From Bacillus spongiae (lineage in GTDB: Bacteria; Bacillota; Bacilli; Bacillales; Bacillaceae_K), in assembly GCF_037120725.1 (NCBI RefSeq), contig NZ_JBBAXC010000010.1:119018-183017 (forward strand): 64,000 nucleotides of DNA. Reading direction: 5' to 3'. A model generated the notes under the pieces. The model saw only the letters and a list, made by a program, of their open reading frames with translations, ran no database searches and was not told the DNA's origin. Within the stretch, counting starts at the first letter, position 1. The number at the start of each line of letters is the position of its first letter. Made by a program: the position numbers and the translations under genes. Positions 45,303 to 54,367 of the stretch are shown here, piece by piece.

Positions 45303-45806
45303 ATGTCGGATTTTATATTTCAAGAAGCCAAAACCTTCATTGATAATGCTAAAAAGTTAGGTGGAAATTATATAGGAAGAACAGCTACAATAGAAGAAAT
45401 CCAACTATTGAATGATAAATTTGGGGACAAGATCCCAAGTTGGTATATGAAATTAATTACCAAACTTCCATTGATCCATATGGAAATTGGTTGGCAAGCA
45501 TATGAACCAGAAGAAGATTATGATGGGATAGAATATGTAGACATCTATCAGCCGAGTGATATGATAGATGAATCTTTTGAAGCATATCCTGGTAGACCAA
45601 TTTTAGAAAGAGGTTTTGTGTGCATAGGCGGAGACCCAGCGGGTTCTGGAAATCCCTATTTTATTAACTTTGATGCTGAACATCCAGCTGTATTTCAAAT
45701 TTACCATGATTCAGTAGACAATCCAGATGAAATTCTCAAGAACGGTAAAGTAAAAGCAGCTGATTCTTTAGTGAATTTCTTTAAAAATGGCATAATATTG
45801 GAATAA
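45303..45806 (+). CDS. SMI1/KNR4 (SUKH) family protein
   Basis: A 167-residue SUKH-type protein: TIEEIQLLNDKFGDKIPSWY (N-terminal helix with the IPxWY turn), a DYDGIEYVDIYQPSDMIDES segment, then FVCIGGDPAGSGNPYFINFD, characteristic of this family. Ribosome binding site TGAGGTG. Differs from the SUKH protein at 4458-5033. Such proteins can be toxin immunity proteins, but no toxin is nearby. Own terminator. Confidence 0.78.
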   Translation: MSDFIFQEAKTFIDNAKKLGGNYIGRTATIEEIQLLNDKFGDKIPSWYMKLITKLPLIHMEIGWQAYEPEEDYDGIEYVDIYQPSDMIDESFEAYPGRPILERGFVCIGGDPAGSGNPYFINFDAEHPAVFQIYHDSVDNPDEILKNGKVKAADSLVNFFKNGIILE

Positions 45807-45814
45807 TAAAATCA

Positions 45815-45846
45815 AGAGAGTTCCGATATACGGCAACTCTCTTTTA
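45815..45846 (+). terminator. Terminator of the SMI1/KNR4 gene 45303-45806
   Basis: AGAGAGTT / AACTCTCT stem with inner C-G pairs, followed by TTTTA. Confidence 0.75.
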
Positions 45847-46040
45847 CACTTAAAAATCAATATTTAAATTTAACATAGCTTTAGCTTAGGTTAGAGACAG
45901 AATCATATGAAAAACCTGATAGATTAAACGAATACTATTTTATATAGTTAACAAAAATAAGTTGGCTTCATTATCCTGTTGTGATATTTTGATTTTTAAA
46001 CCTGTTTTCAAAATTTCACTGGCATCCATTAACACGATAA

Positions 46041-46072
46041 AAAAGCACCATACATGACAATCATATGGCACT
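46041..46072 (-). terminator. Terminator of the MBL hydrolase gene
   Basis: On the minus strand AGTGCCATA / TATGGTGCT (one G-U) with an 11-nt loop, then TTTTTT. Confidence 0.75.
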
Positions 46073-46102
46073 AATTTTATACAAATTCAATTGCTAACTC
46101 AA

Positions 46103-47194
46103 CTACTTCCACCATTCATCTGTTGGAAGATGTGATGAACCAATAACCATTTTTTCACCAATTTTTGGCGTCACAATCGGTACCTTCAACCTCGCTGCTT
46201 CTTTTGATGCCCGCTCGACAGGGTTCGACCAGCTATGAAGGGCTAATGTGAAGGCTCCCCAATGGATTGGAACAAATTGATTTGCTTTTACGTCGATGCT
46301 TGCCTGAACGGTTTGCTCCGGAAACATATGAACAGATGCCCACCGTTCATCGTATTGTCCACATTCCAAAAATGCTAAATCAAACGGTCCATATCGGTCA
46401 CCAATTTCTTTAAAATGCGGACCGTATCCCCCGTCACCACTAAAGAAAAACTTTTCCTGCTTCGTTTCCATCATCCAAGAACACCACAAAGTATGATTTC
46501 GATCATGTAAATTCCGACCAGAAAAATGACGAGCTGGTGCGGACCTAAATGTAATATCCTTTACTTCAACCTTTTCCCACCAATCAAGTTCAATAATCTT
46601 TTCATGGCTAACTCCCCAACGCTCGAGGTGGCTCCCGACACCTAAAGGAACCACAAATTTCTTCACTTTGTTCTTTATTTGTTTAATGGTGCCATAGTCA
46701 AGATGATCATAATGATCATGAGATAAAAGCACCACATCAATTTCTGGCAATTTTTCTATCTCAAACGGCAATTCACCACTATAGCGTGATTTAGATAGCT
46801 GTGGGAATGGAGTTGGACTCGTTCCAAACATCGGGTCAACTAATACTCGCAACCTGCTCATTTCAATATATAGCGCAGAATGACCAAACCATGTAAAACT
46901 TGTTTCATGATCCTTTAGTTCAGTCGAAAAATCAACTTGATCCATTTGAAGCCGTTCTTTTGGTTTTCGATTAGGCGTTCTCGTAATCGTAAAATCACGT
47001 AAAATAGTCATCATTGAACTAAAAGACGTCGATTCTTTATTCATAGGGTAAGAAAACACACCATTTTGATAGTTTGGCGATGTTTCAAAAGATTTACGTT
47101 TCATTTTCTGTGGACGTTTACCAAAATGTGGGTAGGTCATGATAAACAGAATAATCAAGACCATAACACCGATGAAGCTTATCACTATTTGCAT
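46103..47194 (-). CDS. Membrane-anchored metallo-beta-lactamase fold hydrolase (NAPE-PLD-like)
   Basis: A 363-residue MBL-fold protein. An N-terminal hydrophobic helix (about 4-22) followed by basic residues anchors it. The metal site is LLSHDHYDHLDYGT (about 154-167), and later APARHFSGRNLHDRNHTLW, FFSGDGGYGPHF and VPIHWGAFTLALHSW, a set typical of N-acylphosphatidylethanolamine phospholipase D-like (UlaG-related) hydrolases. Lipid substrate is likely from the family but not shown. Monocistronic. Confidence 0.85.
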   Translation of the reverse strand: MQIVISFIGVMVLIILFIMTYPHFGKRPQKMKRKSFETSPNYQNGVFSYPMNKESTSFSSMMTILRDFTITRTPNRKPKERLQMDQVDFSTELKDHETSFTWFGHSALYIEMSRLRVLVDPMFGTSPTPFPQLSKSRYSGELPFEIEKLPEIDVVLLSHDHYDHLDYGTIKQIKNKVKKFVVPLGVGSHLERWGVSHEKIIELDWWEKVEVKDITFRSAPARHFSGRNLHDRNHTLWCSWMMETKQEKFFFSGDGGYGPHFKEIGDRYGPFDLAFLECGQYDERWASVHMFPEQTVQASIDVKANQFVPIHWGAFTLALHSWSNPVERASKEAARLKVPIVTPKIGEKMVIGSSHLPTDEWWK

Positions 47195-47821
47195 TCTTTA
47201 CACCCTTTCCCTAGGACCAGACTCAATAAGTAACTAGGAGCTCTTTGTACCTAATACTCCTCTTTATACAACGGTTAATTTAATCATAAGCATTACCGAG
47301 ATTTACCCTAATCGACAATGGCTAAACCACCATTATATCTTTTAACCAAACACAGACAATTGTATTTGATATGTTTAGGTCAAACGTTAACACCATCTAC
47401 ATGTTATTATACTCATTTCACCATGCTTTGTAATGGACTTTCATCACGGAAAGATACGATTGTGATTTCATTCAGCCTGCACAGTTTATTTTACCGTAAT
47501 AGCTTACAAACCAGACGGACAAGGATAAGTAAAACATATTCATATTTCACATTATAAGATTTACCTTTCATGAAATAGTATCTTTGTTTTTGGAACTGAA
47601 GTATATGCCCTCTCTTCAAGGTTAGTCGTTTTCTAAAGAACTGTCCAATAGTTCATACTGTTGTTGAGACAAGTAATGGGTTCACCTTATGAAACGAGAG
47701 AGTTTTCATGCCTCTTTATTTTCAAATGGGGTTCAAAATACTTACTCAAAAGTCATGGGACAAATTTTATTTTTATTTCCTTCTCATATATATCTAAGTG
47801 AAGCAAATAGAAGGAGTGGTG
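47195..47821. other. Divergent intergenic region
   Basis: About 630 bp between the MBL gene and the YuzF-catalase operon. A 79-codon plus-strand frame at 47318 has no ribosome binding site. No clear promoter motif recognised. Confidence 0.4.
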
Positions 47822-48043
47822 ATGATGAATTCTCAAGAACTCATGATGCACTCGCAAATTGACCCTTATGTTTACCAATACGTCACTTCTTACATCGGGA
47901 AAACAGCGGTTGTTCAAACGACTCAAGGGTCCTTAAGAGGGCGAATACAAACGGTGATGCCTGACCACTTAGTTATCGAAGTAAGTGGGGTTCCATTTAT
48001 GGTGAGACTGCAACAATTGGTATGGCTTTCCCCGTCTCAATAG
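47822..48043 (+). CDS. yuzF: YuzF family (DUF2642) protein
   Basis: The start at ATG 47822 follows AGAAGGAG; the frame is open a little further upstream. The ~73-residue product has YVTSYIGKTAVVQTTQGSLR and GRIQTVMPDHLVIEVSGVPF, the small beta-barrel pattern of DUF2642/YuzF spore-related proteins. It is 15 bp upstream of the Mn catalase gene, so they form an operon. Function unknown; the pairing suggests a protective role in sporulating cells (inference). Confidence 0.75.
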   Translation: MMNSQELMMHSQIDPYVYQYVTSYIGKTAVVQTTQGSLRGRIQTVMPDHLVIEVSGVPFMVRLQQLVWLSPSQ

Positions 48044-48058
48044 GAAAGGAGGCTTTTC

Positions 48059-48949
48059 ATGTTTAAGCGATTAAATCGACTACAAATTGCCCTAACAATT
48101 CCAGAGCATGGCGATGCAAATGCTGCTGCTGCAGTTCAAGAGCTGCTTGGCGGACGTTTCGGTGAGATGTCAACGTTAAACAATTATATGTTCCAGTCGT
48201 TTGGATTTCGAAATAAGAAAAAACTAAAACCCTTTTATGATCTAGTCGCAAGTATAACGGCGGAGGAATTTGGTCATGTGGAGCTAGTGAATAACACGAT
48301 TAACTTATTATCAAAGGGGGTTACTTTTACAGGCGACCCTAATATTACACCGCTCCAAAGAGGAGTAACTAGTCGGAACACGTATCAATATATCGCAACA
48401 GCTCAAACTGCTTTACCAGGTGATTCAATGGGAAAATCTTGGACTGGTGACTACGTTTTTAATAGTGGAAATTTAGTCCTCGACTTACTTCATAATTTCT
48501 TCCTAGAACTAGGGGCAAGAACACATAAAATGCGAGTATATGAAATGACCGATCATCCGACAGCAAGAGAAATGATTGGCTATTTATTAGTGCGCGGGGG
48601 GACGCATGCCCTTGCTTATGCAAAGGCAATCGAAATTGCGACAGGAGTCGATGTTAAAAAAATGCTTCCCGTTCCGAATTTAGATAACTCAGCTTTTGAT
48701 TCTGCCAAAAAATATGAGGAACAAGGTTTAAATAATGTGTTGTACACATGGAGTGAAACGGATTACCAAGACATAAATAAAATATGGAAGGGAACAAATC
48801 CAGAAAATGGCCAAATGCTGCACGTAATAAAGGGAGCGCCTGAAGGGGGACCTATCCCAGATTTAGAGGATTTACCAGAGGAATTTGCGCCTGGAATAGA
48901 CAAAGACGACTATGACAGAATCGCAAAAAAATTGATGGAAAACTTATAA
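48059..48949 (+). CDS. Manganese catalase
   Basis: A 296-residue non-haem dimanganese catalase that decomposes hydrogen peroxide. The four-helix bundle supplies the metal ligands: E36 (RFGEMSTLNNYMFQ), E70 and H73 (AEEFGHVELV), then Glu in FLELGARTHKMRVYE and His in RGGTHALAYAKAIEIA. The C-terminal tail (GAPEGGPIPDLEDLPEEFAP) wraps the neighbouring subunit in this family. Similar to B. subtilis YdbD. Ribosome binding site GAAAGGAGG; cotranscribed with the YuzF gene. Confidence 0.93.
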   Translation: MFKRLNRLQIALTIPEHGDANAAAAVQELLGGRFGEMSTLNNYMFQSFGFRNKKKLKPFYDLVASITAEEFGHVELVNNTINLLSKGVTFTGDPNITPLQRGVTSRNTYQYIATAQTALPGDSMGKSWTGDYVFNSGNLVLDLLHNFFLELGARTHKMRVYEMTDHPTAREMIGYLLVRGGTHALAYAKAIEIATGVDVKKMLPVPNLDNSAFDSAKKYEEQGLNNVLYTWSETDYQDINKIWKGTNPENGQMLHVIKGAPEGGPIPDLEDLPEEFAPGIDKDDYDRIAKKLMENL

Positions 48950-49137
48950 TCTATTTAGTATTCACTATTCGCTTCGTTTCCAAAAATTAAATTATTAATT
49001 TGAAGCGTTCACGCCAATACTCATCCTTTAGTAAGACAGCAAGAAGGAAGTTGTCTTTCAGCATGAACAAGAAGGCTATTCAAACAAACAAGATGAAGTT
49101 TATCTTTCTAATAGATATTATAGAAAAATAAAAGATT
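48950..49137. other. Intergenic DNA downstream of the catalase gene
   Basis: No gene seen. It leads into a 29-bp dispersed repeat and a terminator at 49181, which may both belong to the catalase mRNA 3' end. Confidence 0.35.
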
Positions 49138-49166
49138 TGTTGGTTTGGAATAAAGTTTGATCAAAT
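49138..49166. repeat. 29-bp dispersed repeat, copy 2
   Basis: Differs by one base from 36842-36870. Confidence 0.7.
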
Positions 49167-49180
49167 AAATCTTTCTATTA

Positions 49181-49229
49181 AAAAGAAGCCTTTTGAACAA
49201 GAATGAGCAAAAATGGCTTCTTTTTCTTC
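49181..49229 (+). terminator. Terminator downstream of the catalase operon
   Basis: AAAAGAAGCC / GGCTTCTTTT perfect stem with a 24-nt loop, followed by TTCTTC. Confidence 0.7.
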
Positions 49230-49340
49230 AAATTATTATTAAAATGATTGATCATTTTCTACCTTTAATATGTAAGGTCGTACCCTATCGATGAGGGTTT
49301 GATTTCAAAAAGTAAAAGGAACGACAGATATAAGCAAAAA

Positions 49341-49841
49341 TTAATTACTTGAACTGTTTAATGTAAACAATGTAGATAATTTATATAGTGCATAAGCTGG
49401 TAGTATTATTCGTATCATATTTAGAATTGCCCAAAGTGTTAGTTTTGAAGAATATTGTTCATCTAAAATGCTCCCTTGATCTATCACAGGAATATTAATT
49501 CCAACAATGACAAAAATGGTAATCACAAAAACGATAGAAAATAACAATAGTGATGTTTTTACCGCTTTTTTCTGAACAATAGTAAGAAATGATGATTTAA
49601 ATAGTAATCGTATATGCGAAATTATGACAATGATTGCTATTGGAAAATAGTACATTCCTGGATCAGTCGTATGTTTAAACTCACGAAAATGCATCATATT
49701 GGTAGGTACATCTCCAATTAACCAATTAGGAACAAACACAATTTGTTCAAATAACTCTCCAAAAAGAAGTGCACACATTGATAAGAATGCTACAAATAAC
49801 CAGACTCTATCTTTCCCTCTATTTTTTAAATGAGTTTTCAA
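49341..49841 (-). CDS. Membrane protein, four TM helices, cotranscribed with TetR
   Basis: A 166-residue membrane protein with four hydrophobic segments (about 13-34, 63-81, 94-114, 133-156). The loop after helix 1 has NWLIGDVPTNMMHFREFKHT. The layout resembles small DUF1772-type proteins, but I do not claim the family. It lies 65 bp downstream of the TetR gene in the same operon, so it is probably the target of that repressor, perhaps as an efflux or detoxification function. Confidence 0.65.
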   Translation of the reverse strand: MKTHLKNRGKDRVWLFVAFLSMCALLFGELFEQIVFVPNWLIGDVPTNMMHFREFKHTTDPGMYYFPIAIIVIISHIRLLFKSSFLTIVQKKAVKTSLLLFSIVFVITIFVIVGINIPVIDQGSILDEQYSSKLTLWAILNMIRIILPAYALYKLSTLFTLNSSSN

Positions 49842-49906
49842 TTTACTATTCCTCCAAAAATTAAATTTCCGTTAACTAATAACTATAGATGGGTAAGGTA
49901 TTAAAA

Positions 49907-50512
49907 TTAGTTTATATTTTCAACCCCTTTTTTAATAAAATTCAGTTTTATTGTTAAATCTTTCATCGCTTCTTCAACAGTTTTTGTCTTCGTTATGACA
50001 GGAAGAATCGTTGATCTCATTGTCTGAGAAATAAGATCCATCAAGGCATTCATCTCAGATTTTGAAAAAACTGTTCCATAAGATTTTTCAACCAACTTTT
50101 TAAAAACAGAATTATTTTTCACTTCCTTCTCCATTTCCCTATCAAAGATCATTATCGCTATTGGACTTTTAGCGATATTGTGGAGCACCTTTGCTTTGTC
50201 GGATAAATCATCCTGATGAGCATTAATCTTCATCAATTCTTCTTTAGCAAGCGAAATAAAAAATTCAAAGAAATCCATTTGTGAGGATTTCACAATTTGC
50301 ATATCACCTCTTATGGTGTGTGTGATATAAATAAATAAGTCCTCTTTATCAGCGAAATATTGATAAAAACTACCTCTTGCAATTGAAGCTGTAGTCACTA
50401 TGTTTTTTATTGATACTTCTTCATAGGGAACTCTACAAAACTCTTTTATGGCGGCATCGTAAATTTTTTGCTGTTTCATTTCTTTGAGCTTAAAAAAAGT
50501 ATCGCTTGGCAT
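49907..50512 (-). CDS. TetR family transcriptional regulator
   Basis: The frame is open to 50605, but the promoter maps at 50562-50590, so the start must be downstream: ATG 50512 (MPSDTFFKLKEMKQQKIYDA) with GTAGGAGTGG before it. The HTH is in IYDAAIKEFCRVPYEEVSIK, NIVTTASIARGSFYQYFADK. The C-terminal domain binds an unknown ligand. Two perfect TGACACGTGTCA palindromes sit in and next to its promoter, so strong autorepression is expected. It heads an operon with a membrane protein. Confidence 0.85.
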   Translation of the reverse strand: MPSDTFFKLKEMKQQKIYDAAIKEFCRVPYEEVSIKNIVTTASIARGSFYQYFADKEDLFIYITHTIRGDMQIVKSSQMDFFEFFISLAKEELMKINAHQDDLSDKAKVLHNIAKSPIAIMIFDREMEKEVKNNSVFKKLVEKSYGTVFSKSEMNALMDLISQTMRSTILPVITKTKTVEEAMKDLTIKLNFIKKGVENIN

Positions 50513-50547
50513 ATGAGCATCCACTCCTACTTTCAATTTCTTTAAAA

Positions 50548-50590
50548 TGACACGTGTCATCATTATAGTGACACGTGTCATTTTTGTCAA
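50548..50590 (-). promoter_or_regulatory. Consensus promoter with two identical TetR operators
   Basis: On the minus strand TTGACA (50585-50590), 17-bp spacer, TATAAT (50562-50567). The 12-bp perfect palindrome TGACACGTGTCA lies inside the spacer (50569-50580) and again just after the -10 (50548-50559), 21 bp centre to centre, i.e. two helical turns. Confidence 0.88.
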
Positions 50591-50740
50591 CTTAAAAACT
50601 TCCAACTCTCTTCAATAAATTCACCTTCACCTGTGAGAATTTATGTAATGGTATTTTTCAGTTGCTTATAAAACATCTAATTTATTTCAAGAATGGAAAA
50701 TGAACAATCTTTCTTATTAAAATTAGCAATGGACAATAAA

Positions 50741-50771
50741 AAAGGAACCTCTAATACGCTAAGGCTCCCTT
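50741..50771 (-). terminator. Probable terminator overlapping the end of the small membrane gene
   Basis: AAGGGAGCCT pairs imperfectly with AGGTTCCTT over an 11-nt loop, followed by TTTTATTG on the minus strand. It overlaps the last codons of the gene. Confidence 0.45.
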
Positions 50772-51013
50772 CTATTGTAGAATTTTATTAGCTTTTCAAT
50801 AATGGACAATAGCAAATAAATGACAATTGCCGTTGCAATAATAATGAAAAAAGAATTTGTTAAAAGGTTAACATCAAGCTCATTAATAACTTTTTCTACT
50901 TCACCGTTACTATCCAAAAAGATGTGCGTCCATCCGTTATATTCAAGCGTAAAAAATGAAATAATGAAACCTACAATAAATCCACCGACAATAGAAATCC
51001 AACCCTTTTTCAT
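50759..51013 (-). CDS. Small membrane protein, two TM helices, 84 aa
   Basis: ATG 51013 (MKKGWISIVGGFIVGFIISF) follows AGAGGTGAAAC. Two membrane helices (about 6-24 and 50-72) flank an acidic external loop (DSNGEVEKVINELDVN); the C-terminus is basic (KLIKFYNRREP). Not recognised as a family. The region from 51014 to 51299 upstream holds no gene. Confidence 0.6.
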   Translation of the reverse strand: MKKGWISIVGGFIVGFIISFFTLEYNGWTHIFLDSNGEVEKVINELDVNLLTNSFFIIIATAIVIYLLLSIIEKLIKFYNRREP

Positions 51014-51299
51014 CGTTTCACCTCTTAACTTAAGCATCATGAAACAAAAGACTAGCTATTTTGTCATTTCTTACAATCTTAGTTTATTAGAGGTTGCGCC
51101 TGTTGAGAACAGGGATCTTCCAACAATCATTTTCTAAATGCGCTCTCTTCATTACGATGTTTAATTAGTCGAAAGGAGATGAAGGGTGACTTTCATTCGG
51201 TAAATATTATTTACTGTCTTTTTGGCATTAATAATTAACAAGCTTTCTATAAGTCAATTACTATTAAATAACCGTTCAAACTCAACTTGCTATAGGTAA

Positions 51300-51325
51300 A
51301 GGCCTCCCAAAATAAAGGAAGGCCT
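51300..51325 (-). terminator. Terminator of the DinB-like gene
   Basis: On the minus strand AGGCCTTCC / GGAGGCCT stem with a 9-nt loop, followed by TTTACC. Confidence 0.7.
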
Positions 51326-51360
51326 CTCATTTCATATGTGAAATGTATCAGAACATACGT

Positions 51361-51882
51361 CTACTTAGAAACAGCTACATAAAAATTGTCTAGTATGATT
51401 TCATTCAATTGTTCAAAATGCCTTAATTCATGTAGACCAACAAATTCAACACATTGTTTTATAGATAATGATTCAAACTTAGGGAATGAAATACTAATTT
51501 CTGATATCCCCTCTTGATTACTTATTTCGTTTACTAGTTTCAGGAAATTAGCTCTTGATTCAGCTAACATAGATATTAATTGAGCTTTTGTAATAAAGTC
51601 CGTAGAAGGAGCTCGATCTTTAGGCACTTTTGCTTTAATTGAACGATCTAGAAGCATTAATAATGGTTTTCTTTTTGCAGGTTTTCTTTCATTTTTTTCA
51701 ATTGCGGCTTTTACCATATGAGTAATTCCCACTTCACTATCATATAAATGGCGTAAAAGCTGAGCTATACTCCATTTGTCATCTGCACTTCGCATGTTTA
51801 TTTGTTCATCAGAAAAATCTTCAATACATGCTAAAACCTTGCTTCTAATCATATCAATACTCATTAATTCATACTCAAACAT
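51361..51882 (-). CDS. DinB family protein
   Basis: A 173-residue four-helix DinB/YfiT-type protein. The metal-binding His triad is visible as H45 in AQLLRHLYDSE and two His in VGLHELRHFEQL near residue 153. WSIAQLLRHL is the family's first signature. DinB-like proteins are metal-binding and include thiol transferases (BstA, YfiT); the substrate here is unknown. Monocistronic. Confidence 0.82.
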   Translation of the reverse strand: MFEYELMSIDMIRSKVLACIEDFSDEQINMRSADDKWSIAQLLRHLYDSEVGITHMVKAAIEKNERKPAKRKPLLMLLDRSIKAKVPKDRAPSTDFITKAQLISMLAESRANFLKLVNEISNQEGISEISISFPKFESLSIKQCVEFVGLHELRHFEQLNEIILDNFYVAVSK

Positions 51883-52269
51883 TTATCCCACTCCTTGAAA
51901 TAGATTTACTACCACCATTATACTATTCTCTCTATTGTTAATCTATTCCATTTACTCCAAAAATATAAAACTTATTCATGTCACACAAAATTATAGATAA
52001 GTATGAACAGTACTAGGGCAAATCTATGTTAAATTTATTTATGTAATTCACCACTATCAAAAAATTAGATCGCTTTTGAAAAAAGTTCTATTAACTAAAA
52101 AAACAGTATTTATCTTAAGGTTCCCTCTTTTCCCTGTAATGCTTGGTTTCTATTATGGTATAGAGTCAATCGATATTGCTTCCTCGTCATCAAATCGACA
52201 ATAATTTTTTATTACCTGTATTATAATTGAACTAGATTTCAAATTATTAAGAAAGGTATGATCTATTCT
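51883..52269. other. Divergent intergenic region
   Basis: About 390 bp, AT-rich. No palindrome or promoter stands out. Confidence 0.35.
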
Positions 52270-52713
52270 ATGTTTTATCGCTCAAAAACAGATATATTTT
52301 CTATAGTAACTATTTTTTTAATGGTTTGGATTGGGGCTGCTGTATCACTACTTCCCATTATCGCAACATTATCAATGGTCATAATAGTGTCTGCCATCTT
52401 TATTATTTCATCCGTCTTTATATGGTGGTACGCAACGTCGATTAAGTTTGATTTCGATAAAAATTATCTATTAGTTAAAGGTGGGCCATTTAAAAGTAAA
52501 ATTCCGTATAAAAGTATATTAACGGTTACACCAACAACAGAAAGGCTGACTGGATATCGAATATCATCATCTGATAAGGGACTTGAAATAGTTTATAATC
52601 AAGAAGCTCATCGTAGTATTAAAATACTGCCAATAGAGAAAATGATGTTTATTACAGAGTTAAAAAAACGATGTCCTAATGTACAAATTCCAGAGAATCA
52701 ACAATTCGAGTAA
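52270..52713 (+). CDS. Membrane protein with bacterial PH domain
   Basis: ATG 52270 (MFYRSKTDIFSIVTIFLMVW) is preferred over ATG 52258, which is too close to AAAGG; the choice is not certain. Two membrane helices (about 9-30 and 33-55) are followed by a small beta-rich bPH domain (IKFDFDKNYLLVKGGPFKSK, IPYKSILTVTPTT, ILPIEKMMFITELKKRCP), common in Bacillus YcxB-like proteins. Role unknown. Confidence 0.72.
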   Translation: MFYRSKTDIFSIVTIFLMVWIGAAVSLLPIIATLSMVIIVSAIFIISSVFIWWYATSIKFDFDKNYLLVKGGPFKSKIPYKSILTVTPTTERLTGYRISSSDKGLEIVYNQEAHRSIKILPIEKMMFITELKKRCPNVQIPENQQFE

Positions 52714-53077
52714 TCAGTTTCATTTGCTTTCCCCTACACTAGGTAAAGAAGCTGTCCCAATAGTTAGCTAGAGCCGTTACAAGTACAAGTCATTCACAGA
52801 AGTCGATAAAAATTATACAGTATTACCTAATATCATAACGGATTTGAATATACTTCAATTTCAAAATAATTGTTGTGAGGTTATGAGAATTAGTTGTTTA
52901 GAGAAGGTAAATGAATTCCCCTCGTCCTTTAACTATTACAAATTTTCATAGTATTTATTCTATAATTAATGCATACCACTTAATGTTCTGTAATCTCATA
53001 TAGTGGTATGTATTTTAAATTATGCGAATTTCAAAATAAAACTTTGTTAATATTCAATTCAGAGGGGAAGTGATATA
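52714..53077. other. Intergenic region with one hairpin
   Basis: CATACCACT (52972-52980) pairs with AGTGGTATG (53002-53010), followed by TATTTTAAAT; a weak terminator for the PH-domain gene is possible. Nothing else seen. Confidence 0.4.
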
Positions 53078-53395
53078 TTGAATAGGAAAATTTGTCTAAT
53101 GTTAATAATCTTATCCATGACACTACTTGTAGGTTGTTACGGCACTGTAGACTGGTATGAAAGTAATAAGTTTACAGGTACAGTAGATGAAATACTGATG
53201 GAAGAGAAAGTACTGAAAATTAGAGAGTATGCTATTACTGATAAAGAGCCGACGGATATTGTCTATGAAATTCCAGTTGATAATCTTAATGAGTATGAGG
53301 TTGGGAATAACCTTCATGTAGTTATTGAGACAAACACACTTGAAGACGTCTGGGACTTAGATCACTTAAGGTTTACCATTACACCTATAGAGTAA
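53078..53395 (+). CDS. Small lipoprotein, 105 aa
   Basis: A TTG start follows GAGGGGAAGTG. Signal peptide MNRKICLMLIILSMTLLVGC with lipobox LVGC (Cys 20) predicts lipid anchoring. The mature part is acidic with beta strands (FTGTVDEILMEEKVLKIREY, VIETNTLEDVWD), resembling the small OB-like DUF-type lipoproteins of Bacillus. Function not recognised. Confidence 0.7.
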   Translation: MNRKICLMLIILSMTLLVGCYGTVDWYESNKFTGTVDEILMEEKVLKIREYAITDKEPTDIVYEIPVDNLNEYEVGNNLHVVIETNTLEDVWDLDHLRFTITPIE

Positions 53396-53671
53396 CCGTA
53401 GTATTATCTCTTAAAATTATTCCTCATTAGAAAAACCACTCACCACAGCTCGTGGAGACGGGAAAGTTATATCTATTCAAATTTATTCCCAAATATGTTC
53501 AAATGGCATTAATCATACTTTGAACCCATTATCATTTCTGTCTTCCTTATAAATCAAAAGTCGGTAAGAGCTCTTAAAAAGCTACCCACGCTTAAAATTA
53601 GATATTTTTAACAATACGTCTGTAAAAATGATACATTTTATCTAAGGTAATTGATTAGAGGGGGACAATAA

Positions 53672-54067
53672 ATGAAGAAAGCAATTTGGATTGTGTTAAT
53701 ACTGCTACTAATATCAGGTTGTCGTTATAGCCCTTCTGATGAGGATATTGTAGATAATCAAGCGGTAATAACTAACCTTGAGAAGTTTATGAAATTTGTT
53801 GAGAATGTAAATCAAGGTAAAGAAGACAAAATAAGAGTTGTACGATATACCGATGAAGGAGATGCACTATTGCACGACCTTGAATACGATGGGGAAATCA
53901 TCACTTCAACCACTGATACCACTAGAGACGAATTCGGTGATGGAATTGTGAGTACCGCGTCCTGCAAATCAATTGATATTAAAGAGACAGACGAAAGAAT
54001 GGACTACACTTTATCAGGGTGCGACCAAACAAATAGAAATAATAGCGTTTTAGTAATTTTGAAATAA
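53672..54067 (+). CDS. DUF4362 lipoprotein
   Basis: Signal peptide MKKAIWIVLILLLISGC (lipobox Cys 17) and ribosome binding site GAGGGGG. The mature domain matches DUF4362: NLEKFMKFVENVNQGKEDKI, RVVRYTDEGDALLHDLEYDG, CKSIDIKETDERMDYTLSGC. The two Cys of the mature domain may form a disulfide. Function unknown; a common Bacillus surface lipoprotein. It is followed by the MITE-like element. Confidence 0.82.
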   Translation: MKKAIWIVLILLLISGCRYSPSDEDIVDNQAVITNLEKFMKFVENVNQGKEDKIRVVRYTDEGDALLHDLEYDGEIITSTTDTTRDEFGDGIVSTASCKSIDIKETDERMDYTLSGCDQTNRNNSVLVILK

Positions 54068-54076
54068 AAACATAGC

Positions 54077-54242
54077 AAAAGAGGCTGGGACATAAGTATC
54101 CCACCCATAGGAAAAACCGAACTATAATGAAAACTCGAATATAGAGTTTCGTTATAGTTCGGTTTTTTCGTTTTAACTCTTAGTTTTATAAGAGATATTC
54201 GGTTTTGAGAATGGTACATTTAGTTTTGTCCCAGCCTCTTTA
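54077..54242. mobile_element. MITE-like 165-bp element with GAGGCTGGGACA inverted ends
   Basis: Perfect 15-bp terminal inverted repeats, AAAGAGGCTGGGACA (54078-54092) and its complement (54227-54241), enclose a long inner hairpin (54112-54136 with 54144-54168, AAAAACCGAACTATAA and complement). No coding capacity. AGAGGCTGGGACA-type ends occur in non-coding elements of many low-GC Gram-positive genomes (from memory). It may also end the lipoprotein transcript. Confidence 0.75.
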
Positions 54243-54367
54243 TATTGCTCATTATAGTGTTAGTTTCTTGTTCATTATACTGTGAATTTCATAGCTGATG
54301 TGTTTGCGAATCATCAATTTGTACTTCAAAACCGAACCTGTTATGTTCTAACCGATACCTTTCACTA

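Noticed and set aside
50513..50605. The 31 extra N-terminal residues of the TetR frame
   Set aside because: They overlap and lie upstream of a consensus promoter, so cannot be on its transcript.
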